Source: Polaromonas sp. (GTDB taxonomy: Bacteria; Pseudomonadota; Gammaproteobacteria; Burkholderiales; Burkholderiaceae_C). From it: DNA of 36,030 nt. A program made the position numbers and the translations under genes. Each line of letters starts with the position of its first letter. The stretch's first letter is position 1. This document shows, piece by piece, positions 25,141 through 36,030 of this stretch. The notes under the pieces are model-generated. The model worked only from the letters and a program-made list of their open reading frames with translations. It did not search any database and had not been told where the DNA came from. The stretch covers positions 1 through 36,030 of the forward strand of contig NZ_JABBPF010000057.1 of the NCBI RefSeq assembly GCF_012927415.1, in the 5' to 3' direction.

Positions 25141-26724
25141 TTATCTGAAAAATTCTTGAGGCAGGGTCGTCAGGCTGCCAGCTTGGAGCAGGTTTTCCTC
25201 CACGCGGTCTGCACCACCCAAACCAAAGGACAGCAGACTGGCTGTCTGGAAGCGAAAAAGTACCAACGCCCGCGCAAAATCGCGCTGGGCCTGCACCCAT
25301 CCGGTCTGATATGCAGTCAGCTGGCTTTCAGTGGTGAACAAATCCAGCAAGGTGGAGAAACCGGCCCGGTAGCTGCGCTTTTCGTTCTCGTAAACCGCCG
25401 TTTGAAGGCGGCGTTGCGTGTTGGCCTTGTCAAGCTGTGCAATGGCGGCTCGCAGCGCGTCCAGTTGCGTTTGCATGTCGCCCCTCACCCGAAGACGCAA
25501 GAACTCAAAATCGGTTTGAGCCTGTCCGGCAGCTGCCTCCCGCTGCAGGATCAGGCCGCGCCGTTCGAAGTCGCCGCCAGGCAGCGTGTAGTTCAGCGTT
25601 AGTCCTATATTGGCCCCGCGGGCAGGCTGGCCCAGCGCGAGCAGCGTGGCGGCCCCTGCGCGGCCTTCCGTCATGCCGCTATAACCCACGCTGAGGCCCA
25701 GATCAAGCTGCGTAGCGCTGTTGCTCCGGGCCGCCTCAGCCAGGGTGTTGGCGGCGCGCAGCCGCTGTTCTGCGGCCCGTATATCGTTACGGCGATCAGC
25801 GCCGCTTGCCAGAAAACGGGCCACGGCTGCCGGATCGTCCAGCAGACCCAGCTGCGCGTCTTCGGCCCTTGGAAAAGCGTCAAGCCCGCGCGGTGCGGCT
25901 TCAAGGGCCTCAATTGGCGTATTCATGGCTTGCGACAAAACCTGCAGTGCCTGGCGGAGCTGGAGCGCAGAGCGAAGCCGGTCAGATTCCTGCGCCTCTC
26001 GCCGGACTTCATATTTGAGCAGGTCTGCATTGGGAATTTCGTCGGCCCGCGCCAGTTTGCGTGCGTCGGCGAGCAATTCGCCGGCGCGTGCCTCGGCCTG
26101 CAAGGCCAGGTCGAGACTCTGGTGTCCGGCCACCACGTCCCAATAGGCGGTGACGGTGCGCGCCACAGCCTGAGCCTGAGTATGAAGATAACTGCTGCGA
26201 CTTGCTTCCAGCGACAGGGCTGCAGCCGTGACGGGAGCCGTTGTCACGCTGCGACCCGCGCCCTTGCGCAGCGGAATCACCACATTGAACGCGACGTTGC
26301 TTGTGCTTGGCGCGGTGCTGTTGGCGGCATCGTCACGAATGCGGTTCACGGACACTGTCGGGTTGAGGACCACGCCAGACTCCAGCAGTTGACTGACTCC
26401 GGCGGAGTAGCCCAGTTGCCTGCTGGCCAGCGCTGCTCCGCCGCTTGCAGGGATGGGCGTGTAACTTTGCTGCTGTGAAACGCCAGCATTCCACAGCCGG
26501 TCAAAAGGCGCGCGCGCTGACAGTAGCTGCCCCTGGCTGGCTGCAATTTGCTGCCGGCTGATGGACACCGATGGCTCCTGATGCAGAGTCAACTGAACCG
26601 CATCAGCCAGCGAGCCCGAAAAAACCTGCGCGCAAACCGAGTGTGGCGAAATAAACGCCCAGCCCAGCGCAAGTGCGGCGAGCGTTGGAATTGAGGGCCG
26701 TGAAACAGGCACTGAAATGCTCAT
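25141..26724 (-). CDS. TolC-family outer membrane channel protein
   Basis: 527 residues. A signal peptide ends near SVCAQ (residue 33). The rest shows the two-fold repeated, Ala/Gln/Leu-rich helical hairpins of TolC-like proteins (for example LALQAEARAGELLADARKLA and YENEKRSYRAGFSTLLDLFT; the YRAGFSTLLDLF block is typical of the family's second repeat). As the first gene of the minus-strand cluster, it supplies the outer membrane exit duct for the peptide, which many NHLP clusters leave to housekeeping TolC. Confidence 0.88.
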   Translation of the reverse strand: MSISVPVSRPSIPTLAALALGWAFISPHSVCAQVFSGSLADAVQLTLHQEPSVSISRQQIAASQGQLLSARAPFDRLWNAGVSQQQSYTPIPASGGAALASRQLGYSAGVSQLLESGVVLNPTVSVNRIRDDAANSTAPSTSNVAFNVVIPLRKGAGRSVTTAPVTAAALSLEASRSSYLHTQAQAVARTVTAYWDVVAGHQSLDLALQAEARAGELLADARKLARADEIPNADLLKYEVRREAQESDRLRSALQLRQALQVLSQAMNTPIEALEAAPRGLDAFPRAEDAQLGLLDDPAAVARFLASGADRRNDIRAAEQRLRAANTLAEAARSNSATQLDLGLSVGYSGMTEGRAGAATLLALGQPARGANIGLTLNYTLPGGDFERRGLILQREAAAGQAQTDFEFLRLRVRGDMQTQLDALRAAIAQLDKANTQRRLQTAVYENEKRSYRAGFSTLLDLFTTESQLTAYQTGWVQAQRDFARALVLFRFQTASLLSFGLGGADRVEENLLQAGSLTTLPQEFFR

Positions 26725-27412
26725 ATCCGGGCCTCAGGACTGCAACAGCGGTTCCCGATAAGTCGACTCGGGATGAAATATCTCCCGGCTTGTCGACAAC
26801 TCGCAGGTTTCAAAACGGGCCTTGAATCTGGGCTCGTCAACACGGCGCGGGCACGTCGGAGATTTGCAGGTGGTGTGGCAATGGTGAAAGGCGCACAAGG
26901 AGATGGACTACACAGCGAGTCCACACAAATTGCACCCAGGCCGACAGCTGGATCAGCCAGCAATCTAGTCCTTGTATTTTTAAAGTTGGAGCTACGCGAA
27001 AAAAGTAGCGCAAAAACGCCGCTTCGGCCAATTTCTCCATCGCAAAACGTCCAAATAAAGAAGGTGCAAAAGTCACCGCGATCCTTCACTGGCCGCAATC
27101 GTCAGAAAGAGAAAGCAGAAAGTTTTCCAGTGCTTCATGGACATTGACTTTTTAAAAACTGGGGACGTTTATTTAACAAGAATTTACAAAATTGCCGGAA
27201 TTTGACGGGAACTACACACCAGTGTGACTTGCATCTTATTGTAAATAGTTAACAACTAAATGACATTTTTGTAAGTTTTTGAAGTAATTTGCTTGGCTTT
27301 TTTGATTGCCGAATTGGAAATTCGTGTTAGCAGCGGTGAAGCGCGCATCGGATACTGACCCCGTTTTCAGGGCACCATCTTGAACACGAATCTTCTGGCA
27401 AACCTTCTGGAC
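26725..27412. other. 688-bp intergenic region upstream of the RiPP operon
   Basis: No convincing gene is seen. The half nearest recG (about 27120-27320) is markedly AT-rich. On the minus strand TTGTTA-N17-TTTAAA (within about 27148-27180) is a weak sigma-70 candidate for the tolC-like gene. A short dyad CACAC-CA-GTGTG lies near 27216-27227. The TGGAACAA-N12-CGTTACT motif is absent, so the exporter and sigma genes seem to be under a different promoter. The region may include the island boundary. Confidence 0.5.
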
Positions 27413-29563
27413 TCAAGCCTTCAAAAACTCAGCCTTCCCACCGAGCCAGCGCAAAACATGCCGGTGCGCCATATCGGGGTACTGGTCGAGCATCAGTGGC
27501 GCCACCTCTCGCGCCCAGGCCAGTAGCGCAGCATCGGTCTGCAGATCGGCAAAGCGCAGCAGCGCCGCCCCCGACTGGCGCGCTCCCAAAAACTCGCCCG
27601 GCCCGCGAATGTCCAAATCCCGTCGGGCAATCTCAAACCCATCGTTTGTCTCGATCATTGCCTTGAGCCGCGCCCGCGCGACCTCGCCCAGCCGGGGTGC
27701 ATCGCCGGTCGAATACAGCAGCACGCAGGCGGACGCCGCTGCGCCGCGCCCGACGCGTCCGCGTAGCTGGTGCAGTTGCGACAGGCCAAAGCGCTCGGCA
27801 TGCTCGATCACCATCAACGAGGCATTGGGCACATCCACCCCGACCTCAATCACGGTGGTGCTGACCAGAACCGCCATCACGCCGTCGACGAACAGGCTCA
27901 TCACCGCCTTTTTCTCGGCCACCGGCATGCGCGAATGCAGCAGGCCGACCAGCACGTCCGGCAAGGCTTCGCTCAGGGCCTGATGGGTCTGGGTGGCGTT
28001 GACGAGATCGATGGATTCGCTCTCTTCAATCAGCGGACAAACCCAGTAAATCTGCCTTCCTTCGACAATTTGCGCCTGGATGCGGGCCACAACCTCGTCG
28101 CGCCGGGCATCATTCACCACCTTGGTCACGATAGGCGTGCGTCCGGGCGGGAGCTCGTCCAGCGTGGAAACGTCAAGGTCGGCGTAGTAACTCATGGCCA
28201 GGGTGCGCGGAATCGGCGTGGCGGTCATCATCAACAGATGAGGTTCCTGGCCATCGTCAGTCATCTTGCTGCGCAACGCCAGCCGCTGGGCCACGCCGAA
28301 GCGGTGCTGTTCGTCGATGATCGCCAGCGCCAGGTTGTTGAACTTCACCTTGTCCTGAATGATGGCGTGGGTGCCGATGACCAGCCTGGCCTCACCGCTT
28401 TCAATCAGCGCCAGCATCTCGCGCCGCTCTTTGGTTTTCTGGCTGCCGGTGAGCCAGGCGGTCTTGATGCCCAGCGGCTCCAGCCAGCTGAGCAATTTGC
28501 GAAAGTGCTGCTCGGCCAGGATTTCGGTCGGTGCCATCAGCGCGCATTGCCAGCCGGCATCGATGCAGCGGGCCGCTGACAGCGCCGCCACCACGGTTTT
28601 TCCGGCGCCGACATCGCCCTGCAGCAGACGGTGCATGGGAATGCTTTTCTTCAGGTCAGCCTCAATTTCCTGCCCTACTCGCTGCTGCGCGGCGGTCAGT
28701 CGAAACGGCAGACCTTCGAGCAGTTGCGCATGCAGGCAAGGATGCTGCGCGCCCCGTAAAACCGATCCCGCCAGCGCGGGCGCCCGCATGGCGGCGCGCA
28801 CGCGCCGGGCCTGCAGCTGCGACAGCTGCTGGGCCAGCAACTCCTCGGCCTTCAGGCGCTGCCAGGCCGGATGGCTGCGGTCTTCGAGGGTTTCGAGCGC
28901 CACATCCGGCGTTGGGTGGTGCAAAAACTGTAGCGCATCACGCAGGCTGGACAAGCGCAAAGGCATGTTTCTGCTTAAAAACGGCGCCGGAATCGTTTCA
29001 CGGAGATCGGCCCGGGCCAGGCCGCTCAGCACGGCCTTGCGCAGATACACCTGCGGCAAGCCGGCCGAGGTCGGATACACCGGCGTCAGCGCACCCGGCA
29101 ATTCGCCGCCAGCCAGCTTGAAGTGGGGGTGCATCATTTCGCGGCCCAGAAAGCCGCCGCGAATCTCGCCGCGCACCCGCACCTGAGCGCCCAGGCTGAG
29201 CGTTTTCTGGTGCGACGGGTAAAAATTCAGGAAGCGCAGCACGCAGGTATCGCTGCCATCATCGACCGTGACCAGCAGCTGGCGCCGCGACCGGATCGAA
29301 ATTTCGCTGTGCATCACCTGGCCTTCGAACTGCACCACCTCGCCGTCACGCGCATCGGCCAGGCGCACGATGCGGGTTTCGTCCTCGTAGCGCAGGGGCA
29401 GGTGCAGGGCCAGGTCGATGTCGCGCCTGAGTCCCAGCTTTTCGAGGGCTTTTTGCGCCGGAGATTTAGCCTGTGCTTTGGAGGCAGGCTTGCCCGCCGC
29501 ACCGGCCGCGGACGGGGCGGTTTTCAGGGCCTTTTCAGGGGCAGGAGCAGCCGGTTGCATCAT
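27413..29563 (-). CDS. recG: ATP-dependent DNA helicase RecG
   Basis: 716 residues. RecG reverses stalled replication forks and migrates branched DNA. It has an Ala/Lys-rich N-terminal extension (about 1-40), the wedge/OB domain ([14 protein letters not shown]), then helicase motifs: Walker [18 protein letters not shown] box [22 protein letters not shown], and the C-terminal GRVGRG and [18 protein letters not shown]. The first two codons are both ATG, so the start is 29563 or 29560. It diverges from queA with only 17 bp between starts. Confidence 0.97.
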   Translation of the reverse strand: MMQPAAPAPEKALKTAPSAAGAAGKPASKAQAKSPAQKALEKLGLRRDIDLALHLPLRYEDETRIVRLADARDGEVVQFEGQVMHSEISIRSRRQLLVTVDDGSDTCVLRFLNFYPSHQKTLSLGAQVRVRGEIRGGFLGREMMHPHFKLAGGELPGALTPVYPTSAGLPQVYLRKAVLSGLARADLRETIPAPFLSRNMPLRLSSLRDALQFLHHPTPDVALETLEDRSHPAWQRLKAEELLAQQLSQLQARRVRAAMRAPALAGSVLRGAQHPCLHAQLLEGLPFRLTAAQQRVGQEIEADLKKSIPMHRLLQGDVGAGKTVVAALSAARCIDAGWQCALMAPTEILAEQHFRKLLSWLEPLGIKTAWLTGSQKTKERREMLALIESGEARLVIGTHAIIQDKVKFNNLALAIIDEQHRFGVAQRLALRSKMTDDGQEPHLLMMTATPIPRTLAMSYYADLDVSTLDELPPGRTPIVTKVVNDARRDEVVARIQAQIVEGRQIYWVCPLIEESESIDLVNATQTHQALSEALPDVLVGLLHSRMPVAEKKAVMSLFVDGVMAVLVSTTVIEVGVDVPNASLMVIEHAERFGLSQLHQLRGRVGRGAAASACVLLYSTGDAPRLGEVARARLKAMIETNDGFEIARRDLDIRGPGEFLGARQSGAALLRFADLQTDAALLAWAREVAPLMLDQYPDMAHRHVLRWLGGKAEFLKA

Positions 29564-29580
29564 GGGACAATTGTGCCTTC

Positions 29581-31849
<2,269 letters not shown>

Positions 31850-31852
31850 GCC

Positions 31853-33079
31853 GTGAACATCAAGCTGCAGCGCTGGATTGACCGCTGGGCCGGCATTCCG
31901 CTGTGCGCCGCAGTGTCTGGCGTGGATGCCCTGATGCGCCGCTTCAAGCCGGTACCCCCCCCCAAGCAGGCGCCGCGCGCCATCGTGGTCATCCTGCTGT
32001 CTGAAATGGGCAGCCTGGTGCTGGCCAACGACATGTTTGCGCGGCTGAAAGCACGTTATCCGGACGCACCGCTACACGCCCTGTTGTTTCGCAAGAACCG
32101 CGAAATTCTCGATTTGATGCGGGTGATGGATCCAGCCCATGTGCACACGGTGAATGACAAATCCCTGGTCGGCCTGCTCGGCAGCCTTTGGCAGGCTATC
32201 AGGGAACTACGCCGCGCGAATGTCGATGTTGCGATTGATTGCGAGCTGTTCTCGCGCATCAGTAGCCTGCTGTCTTATGCCAGTGGCGCTGCTGTGCGCG
32301 TTGGTTTTCACCGCCATACGCAGGAGGGCCTTTACCGCGGCTCGCACATCAACCGGCGCGTGCCTTACAACCCCTACCACCACATCAGCGCGCAATTTTT
32401 GACGCTGGCCCGGGCGATTGATTCAACCGCTGTGCCCAAATCCAAACTGCCGGTGGTGAGCACACCCAAACCACCGCCCCATGTGCCGCTGGACGGTGCG
32501 CTGATTCAGGGCATAAAAGACCGGCTGGCGCGGGACTTTCCCGCCATTGCACGGCGGCCGCTGGTGCTGGTCTATCCCGGCGGCGGCATTCTGCCGATTC
32601 GCGCGTGGCCGCTGGCGTCCTACACCGTGCTGTGCGAAGGCTTGGTCGCTGACGGCTGCGCCGTGGCGGTGATTGGCCTGAAGGACGACCAGGCGCTGGC
32701 GCGGCAGCTGGTGGCCAATGTCAAACAGGCCTTTCCGGCCAGCCCGGTAGCTGACCTGACCGGTTACACGCGTTCGATTTCCGAGCTGCTGGCGCTGTTT
32801 CATGTGGCACGCCTGCTGGTCACCAACGACGGCGGCCCGGGCCAGTTCGCCGCGCTGACGCCGATCTGGACGCTGATGCTGTTTGGACCCGAAACCCCCA
32901 GCCTGTATGCGCCGCTGACGCCGAAGTGTTATTCGTTTTACAGCCAGTGGCCCTGCTCGCCCTGCCTGAGCGCCTATAACCACCGCGCTTCCTATTGCGA
33001 TGGCGACAACCAGTGCCTCAAGGTCATCACACCCGCCGCCGTACTGGCGAAGGCGCGTGAATGTCTGGCAGCCCCCTGA
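31853..33079 (+). CDS. GT9-family (heptosyltransferase-like) glycosyltransferase
   Basis: 408 residues from a GTG 3 bp after the tgt stop. It looks like glycosyltransferase family 9 (ADP-heptose:LPS heptosyltransferase-like): an N-terminal fold with VVILLSEMGSLVLANDMF, a C-terminal donor site with VYPGGGILPIRAWPL and LVTNDGGPGQFAALT. A Cys-rich segment near the C-terminus (CSPCLSAYNH...SYCDGDNQC) occurs in a subset of the family. It probably adds a sugar to lipopolysaccharide or another surface glycan; the exact donor and acceptor cannot be read from sequence. It is grouped with GtrA- and ArnT-like genes. Confidence 0.85.
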   Translation: MNIKLQRWIDRWAGIPLCAAVSGVDALMRRFKPVPPPKQAPRAIVVILLSEMGSLVLANDMFARLKARYPDAPLHALLFRKNREILDLMRVMDPAHVHTVNDKSLVGLLGSLWQAIRELRRANVDVAIDCELFSRISSLLSYASGAAVRVGFHRHTQEGLYRGSHINRRVPYNPYHHISAQFLTLARAIDSTAVPKSKLPVVSTPKPPPHVPLDGALIQGIKDRLARDFPAIARRPLVLVYPGGGILPIRAWPLASYTVLCEGLVADGCAVAVIGLKDDQALARQLVANVKQAFPASPVADLTGYTRSISELLALFHVARLLVTNDGGPGQFAALTPIWTLMLFGPETPSLYAPLTPKCYSFYSQWPCSPCLSAYNHRASYCDGDNQCLKVITPAAVLAKARECLAAP

Positions 33080-33092
33080 GCACAAGCGCCGG

Positions 33093-33635
33093 ATGCCAAC
33101 CCTTCGATCCCTCGCCGAGAAACTCGTCAGCCTGCTGCCTGAGCGCCTGCGGCCCATGGCGCGCTGGCGTTTCATCAAGTTTGGCGTGGTCGGCGCGAGC
33201 GGCACGGTCATCAACATTGCCGTGCTCTATGTGGCGCAGGAGTACCTGCTGCGCAGCATCGAGGACTTTCATTCGCGGCTCAATTATTCGATTGCGCTGG
33301 CGATCACACTGGCCACAATCAGCAATTTTTACTGGAACCGGCGCCTGACCTGGCGCGACCGCAGGCAAGAGGTGCATCGCTCCGCGGTCTTCCTGTTTTC
33401 CAAGTACGTGATGGCGGCGGCGCTGTCGATCGTGATCCAGTCGCTGCTGACCAAGTGGCTGGCCAACTATCTGCACTACCTTCTGGCCAACGTGATTGCG
33501 ATCGTGATCGCCAGCGTCGCCAATTTTGTCGCCAACGACCGCCTGACGTTTCGTCGCCAGCGCCTGAAGCCGCCAGCCACCGGTGGCGGGAACGACGGCG
33601 ACACTCCCCTCTCCAATCCCCATGACCAGCCCTGA
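33093..33635 (+). CDS. GtrA-like membrane protein
   Basis: 180 residues from the ATG at 33093 (MPTLRSLAEKLV); an in-frame GTG at 33057 would add 12 residues overlapping the GT9 gene. It has four predicted membrane helices: around FGVVGASGTVINIAVLYV, SIALAITLATISNFYWNR, MAAALSIVIQSLL and LLANVIAIVIASVANFVAND. The patterns FGVVGASGT and NFxxNDRLTFR are typical of GtrA/DPMS-like proteins, thought to flip polyprenyl-phosphate-linked sugars. It overlaps the downstream glycosyltransferase gene by 14 bp, suggesting a functional pair. Confidence 0.85.
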   Translation: MPTLRSLAEKLVSLLPERLRPMARWRFIKFGVVGASGTVINIAVLYVAQEYLLRSIEDFHSRLNYSIALAITLATISNFYWNRRLTWRDRRQEVHRSAVFLFSKYVMAAALSIVIQSLLTKWLANYLHYLLANVIAIVIASVANFVANDRLTFRRQRLKPPATGGGNDGDTPLSNPHDQP

Positions 33636-35424
33636 AAAACCAAAGCCGCGCATTGCTGTCCATCTGCTCTGGCTGGGCCTGGCGATTGCCGTGGCGCTGG
33701 GCTATCTATTCGGGCTGGGCGGCGACCACATTCCGCGCAACGGCGACGAACTTGTGTATGCCCACATCGCGCGTCTGACCGCCGCCAGCGGCCACTGGCT
33801 GCCGCTGGTGAGTTCTTACGATTTCATGCGCAACACCAAGCCGCCCCTGCTCTTCTGGCAGGCCATGGTGGCCGGTGGTTGGGGCGAACACTGGACGCTG
33901 CTTAACCTGCGCCTGCCCAGCATCGCCTACACCTGGGGCATTGCTCTCATGGTGGGGCTGCTTACCTGGAAAATTGTGCGCAACACGCCGCCCCAAGCCA
34001 TTTCCGCTGGCGCGTCATCCGACGCCGCAGAAGGCCAAAACAGCCAGGCCACGGCGATCAGCCTGGGTGCCATCGCCACCCTGGTTTACCTGTCTTTTTT
34101 CAGCACCTACCGCTACGGCAGGCCTTACCTGACCAGTGCCGCTGAAACTTTCTGGCTGTTCGGGGTTTTCTTCGCGATTGCCTGGTCGCCGGTCAAACTG
34201 CTGGCGTCAACCTGGAAGTTCCCGCTCATCGCCGGCCTGGCGATCGGCATTGGCTGCCTCTACAAATCATTTGTCATGGTGGTGCCGGTCGGTTTCGGTC
34301 TCGCGCTGTGTTACCAGACAGTGGGCGCCCAATTGCCACCCTGGAAAGTTTTTCGGCGCGGCATCGTGGCTGACGGCGTCAAGGTGGCGGCGATCTGCGC
34401 CCTCGCCCTGGCCGTGTTTGGCCTCTGGTTTGCGATCGATCCTCAGCCGGGCGAAGTATGGCGCGAATTTGTCGTCGGAGAAAACGCCGGCAAGATGAAC
34501 TCGGCAAAAGGCTACTTCAAAACCGCCTTCAGCGGCAGCAGCGGCATTCTGACCATCCTGACGGGCTATTTTTCAAATGCGCTGTTCCTGCTGCCGCTCT
34601 CGGTGGGCTGCTTCGTGGCCGCCTGGCGCAGCTTCCGGCAGCGTGCGGGCACATCACAAACCATCAGCGACGCCGAAAAAATCATGTGGCTTTGGCTGCT
34701 GGCGCTGGCGCTGGTATTCATGCTGCCGACCCAGCGCTCGACCCGCTACCTGATTCCGGCGATGCCGGCGCTGGCCGTGGTGATGGCGCTCTACTGGCAG
34801 CGCATTGGCCACATCTGGTTCAGCCTGACGCTGGCGGTCTGCATGATCGGCCTGCTGGCCATGGGCCTGATCGGCTATGGCGCGGTGCGGGCGACGCAAG
34901 ACAGCTGGATTTACTCACCGCTGTTCTGGCTGTTCCTGATGGCCTCGGCCCTGGCCTGCCTGATCGGCTTTTTGAGAAAAAGCTGGACCCGCCCGGTCAG
35001 TGCGCTGGCGGGTTTTTCGGTGCTGTTCGCGCTGGCCTGGGTCACACAGCCGTTCAATGGCGAGCTGGGGCGTTTCCGGGCCGACACCAACGCATTGCTC
35101 AAAGGACAGACGGTGCAGGTGCCAAGCAATTTCAACGGCCACTTTGAACGCTATGAGTTCATCATCCCGGGGGCCAGGATCGTCTCCTACTTCGCCGCCC
35201 AGCCGGTCGATTACGCTGATGTGGAGAGCCTGTTCAAGACCAGCCGCTACGTGCTGGTGCAGCGGCGCATCGGGCAAGCGCCCTGCACCCAGTGCCGGAT
35301 CATTGACGAACGCTGGGATCTGCGTTCGCGCCAGGACGAAAACGACGGTTTCATGGCCGCCCTCAGAACGCCCGAGACCTACTGGTACGCCAAAGAATAC
35401 CTGGTGGAGCGCCTGACGCCCTGA
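33622..35424 (+). CDS. ArnT/PMT-like membrane glycosyltransferase
   Basis: 600 residues from the ATG at 33622 (MTSPEKPKPRIAVH). It has about 11-12 hydrophobic segments and the GT-C signature near the first periplasmic loop: NGDELVYAHIARL and NTKPPLLFWQAMVAGG, as in ArnT and protein mannosyltransferases that use polyprenyl-phosphate sugar donors. A soluble C-terminal part (from about residue 490) includes an unusual CTQCRI pair. It probably transfers a sugar delivered by the GtrA-like partner to lipid A, LPS core or protein. Substrate unknown. Confidence 0.82.
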   Translation: MTSPEKPKPRIAVHLLWLGLAIAVALGYLFGLGGDHIPRNGDELVYAHIARLTAASGHWLPLVSSYDFMRNTKPPLLFWQAMVAGGWGEHWTLLNLRLPSIAYTWGIALMVGLLTWKIVRNTPPQAISAGASSDAAEGQNSQATAISLGAIATLVYLSFFSTYRYGRPYLTSAAETFWLFGVFFAIAWSPVKLLASTWKFPLIAGLAIGIGCLYKSFVMVVPVGFGLALCYQTVGAQLPPWKVFRRGIVADGVKVAAICALALAVFGLWFAIDPQPGEVWREFVVGENAGKMNSAKGYFKTAFSGSSGILTILTGYFSNALFLLPLSVGCFVAAWRSFRQRAGTSQTISDAEKIMWLWLLALALVFMLPTQRSTRYLIPAMPALAVVMALYWQRIGHIWFSLTLAVCMIGLLAMGLIGYGAVRATQDSWIYSPLFWLFLMASALACLIGFLRKSWTRPVSALAGFSVLFALAWVTQPFNGELGRFRADTNALLKGQTVQVPSNFNGHFERYEFIIPGARIVSYFAAQPVDYADVESLFKTSRYVLVQRRIGQAPCTQCRIIDERWDLRSRQDENDGFMAALRTPETYWYAKEYLVERLTP

Positions 35425-35437
35425 CAGGGCTTGTTTT
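35418..35437 (+). terminator. weak terminator candidate after the ArnT-like gene
   Basis: GCCC-TGACA-GGGC followed by TTGTTTT overlaps the stop codon of the ArnT-like gene. The 4-bp stem is short, but a T-rich run follows directly. Confidence 0.3.
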
Positions 35438-35488
35438 ACACCACGCGTCAGGCCGGACCAACCCATTTTTTAAACAAGGAGCTGAACC

Positions 35489-36030
35489 ATGCACTACCGC
35501 CGTCTCGGAAAAAGTAACCTGAAGGTGTCAAGCCTGTGCCTGGGCACCATGATGTTTGGCCGGCAAACACCGTTTGAAGAGGCTGCAAATATCCTGGCGT
35601 CGGCCCGCGCGCACGGGCTCAATTTTATCGACACCGCCGACGTGTACAACCACGGCCAGTCAGAGCGGGATGTCGGCCAGTTGCTCAAGGGCCAGCGCAA
35701 TGACTGGGTGCTTGCCAGCAAGCTGGGCAACGCGGTGAGCGATGTGGTGAACGAAAGTCACTACGCGCGCCGCTGGCTGATCCAGGAAACCGACGCTATT
35801 CTGGGCCGGCTGCAAACCGACTACCTCGACATTCTTTACCTGCACCGCGACTACCCCGAAGAAAACCTCGAGGAAACCGTGCAAGCACTGGGCGATTTGA
35901 TTCGCGCGGGCAAGATTCGCAGCTTCGGCCTGTCCAACTTTCGCGGCTGGCGCATCGCCGACGTGTATCGCCTGTGCGAGAAGGCGGGCGTGCCCTCGCC
36001 AAGCGTTTGCCAGCCGTATTACCACCTGCT
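35489..36030 (+). CDS. aldo/keto reductase, 3' end outside window
   Basis: About 180 residues are visible from the ATG at 35489 (MHYRRLGKSNLKVSSLCLGT), preceded by AAGGAG. The TIM-barrel aldo/keto reductase pattern is clear: the catalytic Asp and Tyr in FIDTADVYNHGQSE, the Lys in VLASKLGN and the His in YLDILYLHRDYP. These enzymes reduce aldehydes or ketones with NADPH. The gene runs off the right edge and is separate from the glycosyltransferase group. Substrate unknown. Confidence 0.9.
   Translation, partial: MHYRRLGKSNLKVSSLCLGTMMFGRQTPFEEAANILASARAHGLNFIDTADVYNHGQSERDVGQLLKGQRNDWVLASKLGNAVSDVVNESHYARRWLIQETDAILGRLQTDYLDILYLHRDYPEENLEETVQALGDLIRAGKIRSFGLSNFRGWRIADVYRLCEKAGVPSPSVCQPYYHL

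Noticed and set aside
14706..27320. 9-bp direct repeat AATTGGAAA at 14706-14714 and 27312-27320 flanking the RiPP cluster
   Set aside because: A 9-base match between two flanks of this size is expected by chance about as often as not; no integrase, tRNA or longer attachment-like repeat is present.

Overview
The window looks like the chromosome of a betaproteobacterium of the order Burkholderiales, most likely family Comamonadaceae (Polaromonas/Rhodoferax-like). The basis is the protein sequences of the ribosomal, GlpK, OxyR/Dps, UbiA and QueA/Tgt genes, the high-GC coding style, and short GCTAT...ATAGC repeats of a type I associate with Comamonadaceae. No database search was possible, so family names rest on visible motifs and recalled family sequences.

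Layout. (1) 1-2962, minus strand: the spc ribosomal protein block rplN-rplX-rplE-rpsN-rpsH-rplF-rplR and the first codon of rpsE, driven by a near-consensus sigma-70 promoter at 3119-3147. (2) 3386-10464: a glycerol region with glpD (minus), a decayed segment (a TPR fragment and a DUF6065-like fragment), the remains of a GlpST-type glycerol ABC importer (two ATPases, one truncated and one with a 4-residue internal deletion, no permease or binding protein), then glpR and glpK (plus). (3) 10554-14586: proC, a small secreted Ala/Pro/Lys-rich protein, a terminator, ubiA, dps and oxyR. (4) 14854-26724, minus strand: a complete RiPP (ribosomally made, modified peptide) cluster of the NHLP/TOMM type. 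(5) 27413-36030: recG and queA (divergent), tgt, a GT9 glycosyltransferase, a GtrA-like flippase, an ArnT/PMT-like glycosyltransferase, and the start of an aldo/keto reductase.

The RiPP cluster is the highlight. In transcription order it encodes a TolC-like outer membrane channel, an HlyD-like adaptor, a C39-peptidase ABC transporter, a second ABC transporter, an ECF sigma factor, an anti-sigma protein, a precursor peptide with a nitrile-hydratase-like leader (80 residues to a Gly-Gly site, then a 42-residue Cys/Thr/Ser/Gly-rich core), and a fused cyclodehydratase (leader-binding domain + ThiF-like + YcaO). Expected route: the fused enzyme cyclises Cys/Ser/Thr residues to azolines, the C39 domain cuts after Gly-Gly, and the ABC/HlyD/TolC system exports the product. 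No azoline dehydrogenase gene is visible.

Two features may be new. First, the anti-sigma protein joins an N-terminal zinc-binding anti-sigma motif (HxxxCxxC) to a C-terminal domain that reads like a Nif11-type RiPP leader, ending in the same LSDE(Q/D)L...AG(G/V) pattern as the precursor leader. Second, an identical two-block motif, TGGAACAA-N12-CGTTACT, lies upstream of both the anti-sigma gene and the precursor gene, on the same strand with the same spacing. It looks like the promoter read by the cluster's own ECF sigma factor. Together they suggest a circuit in which a sigma factor co-expressed with the exporter turns on its own leader-tagged inhibitor and the peptide product. The cluster lies between recG and oxyR, genes that are linked in other proteobacteria, so it may be an inserted island.
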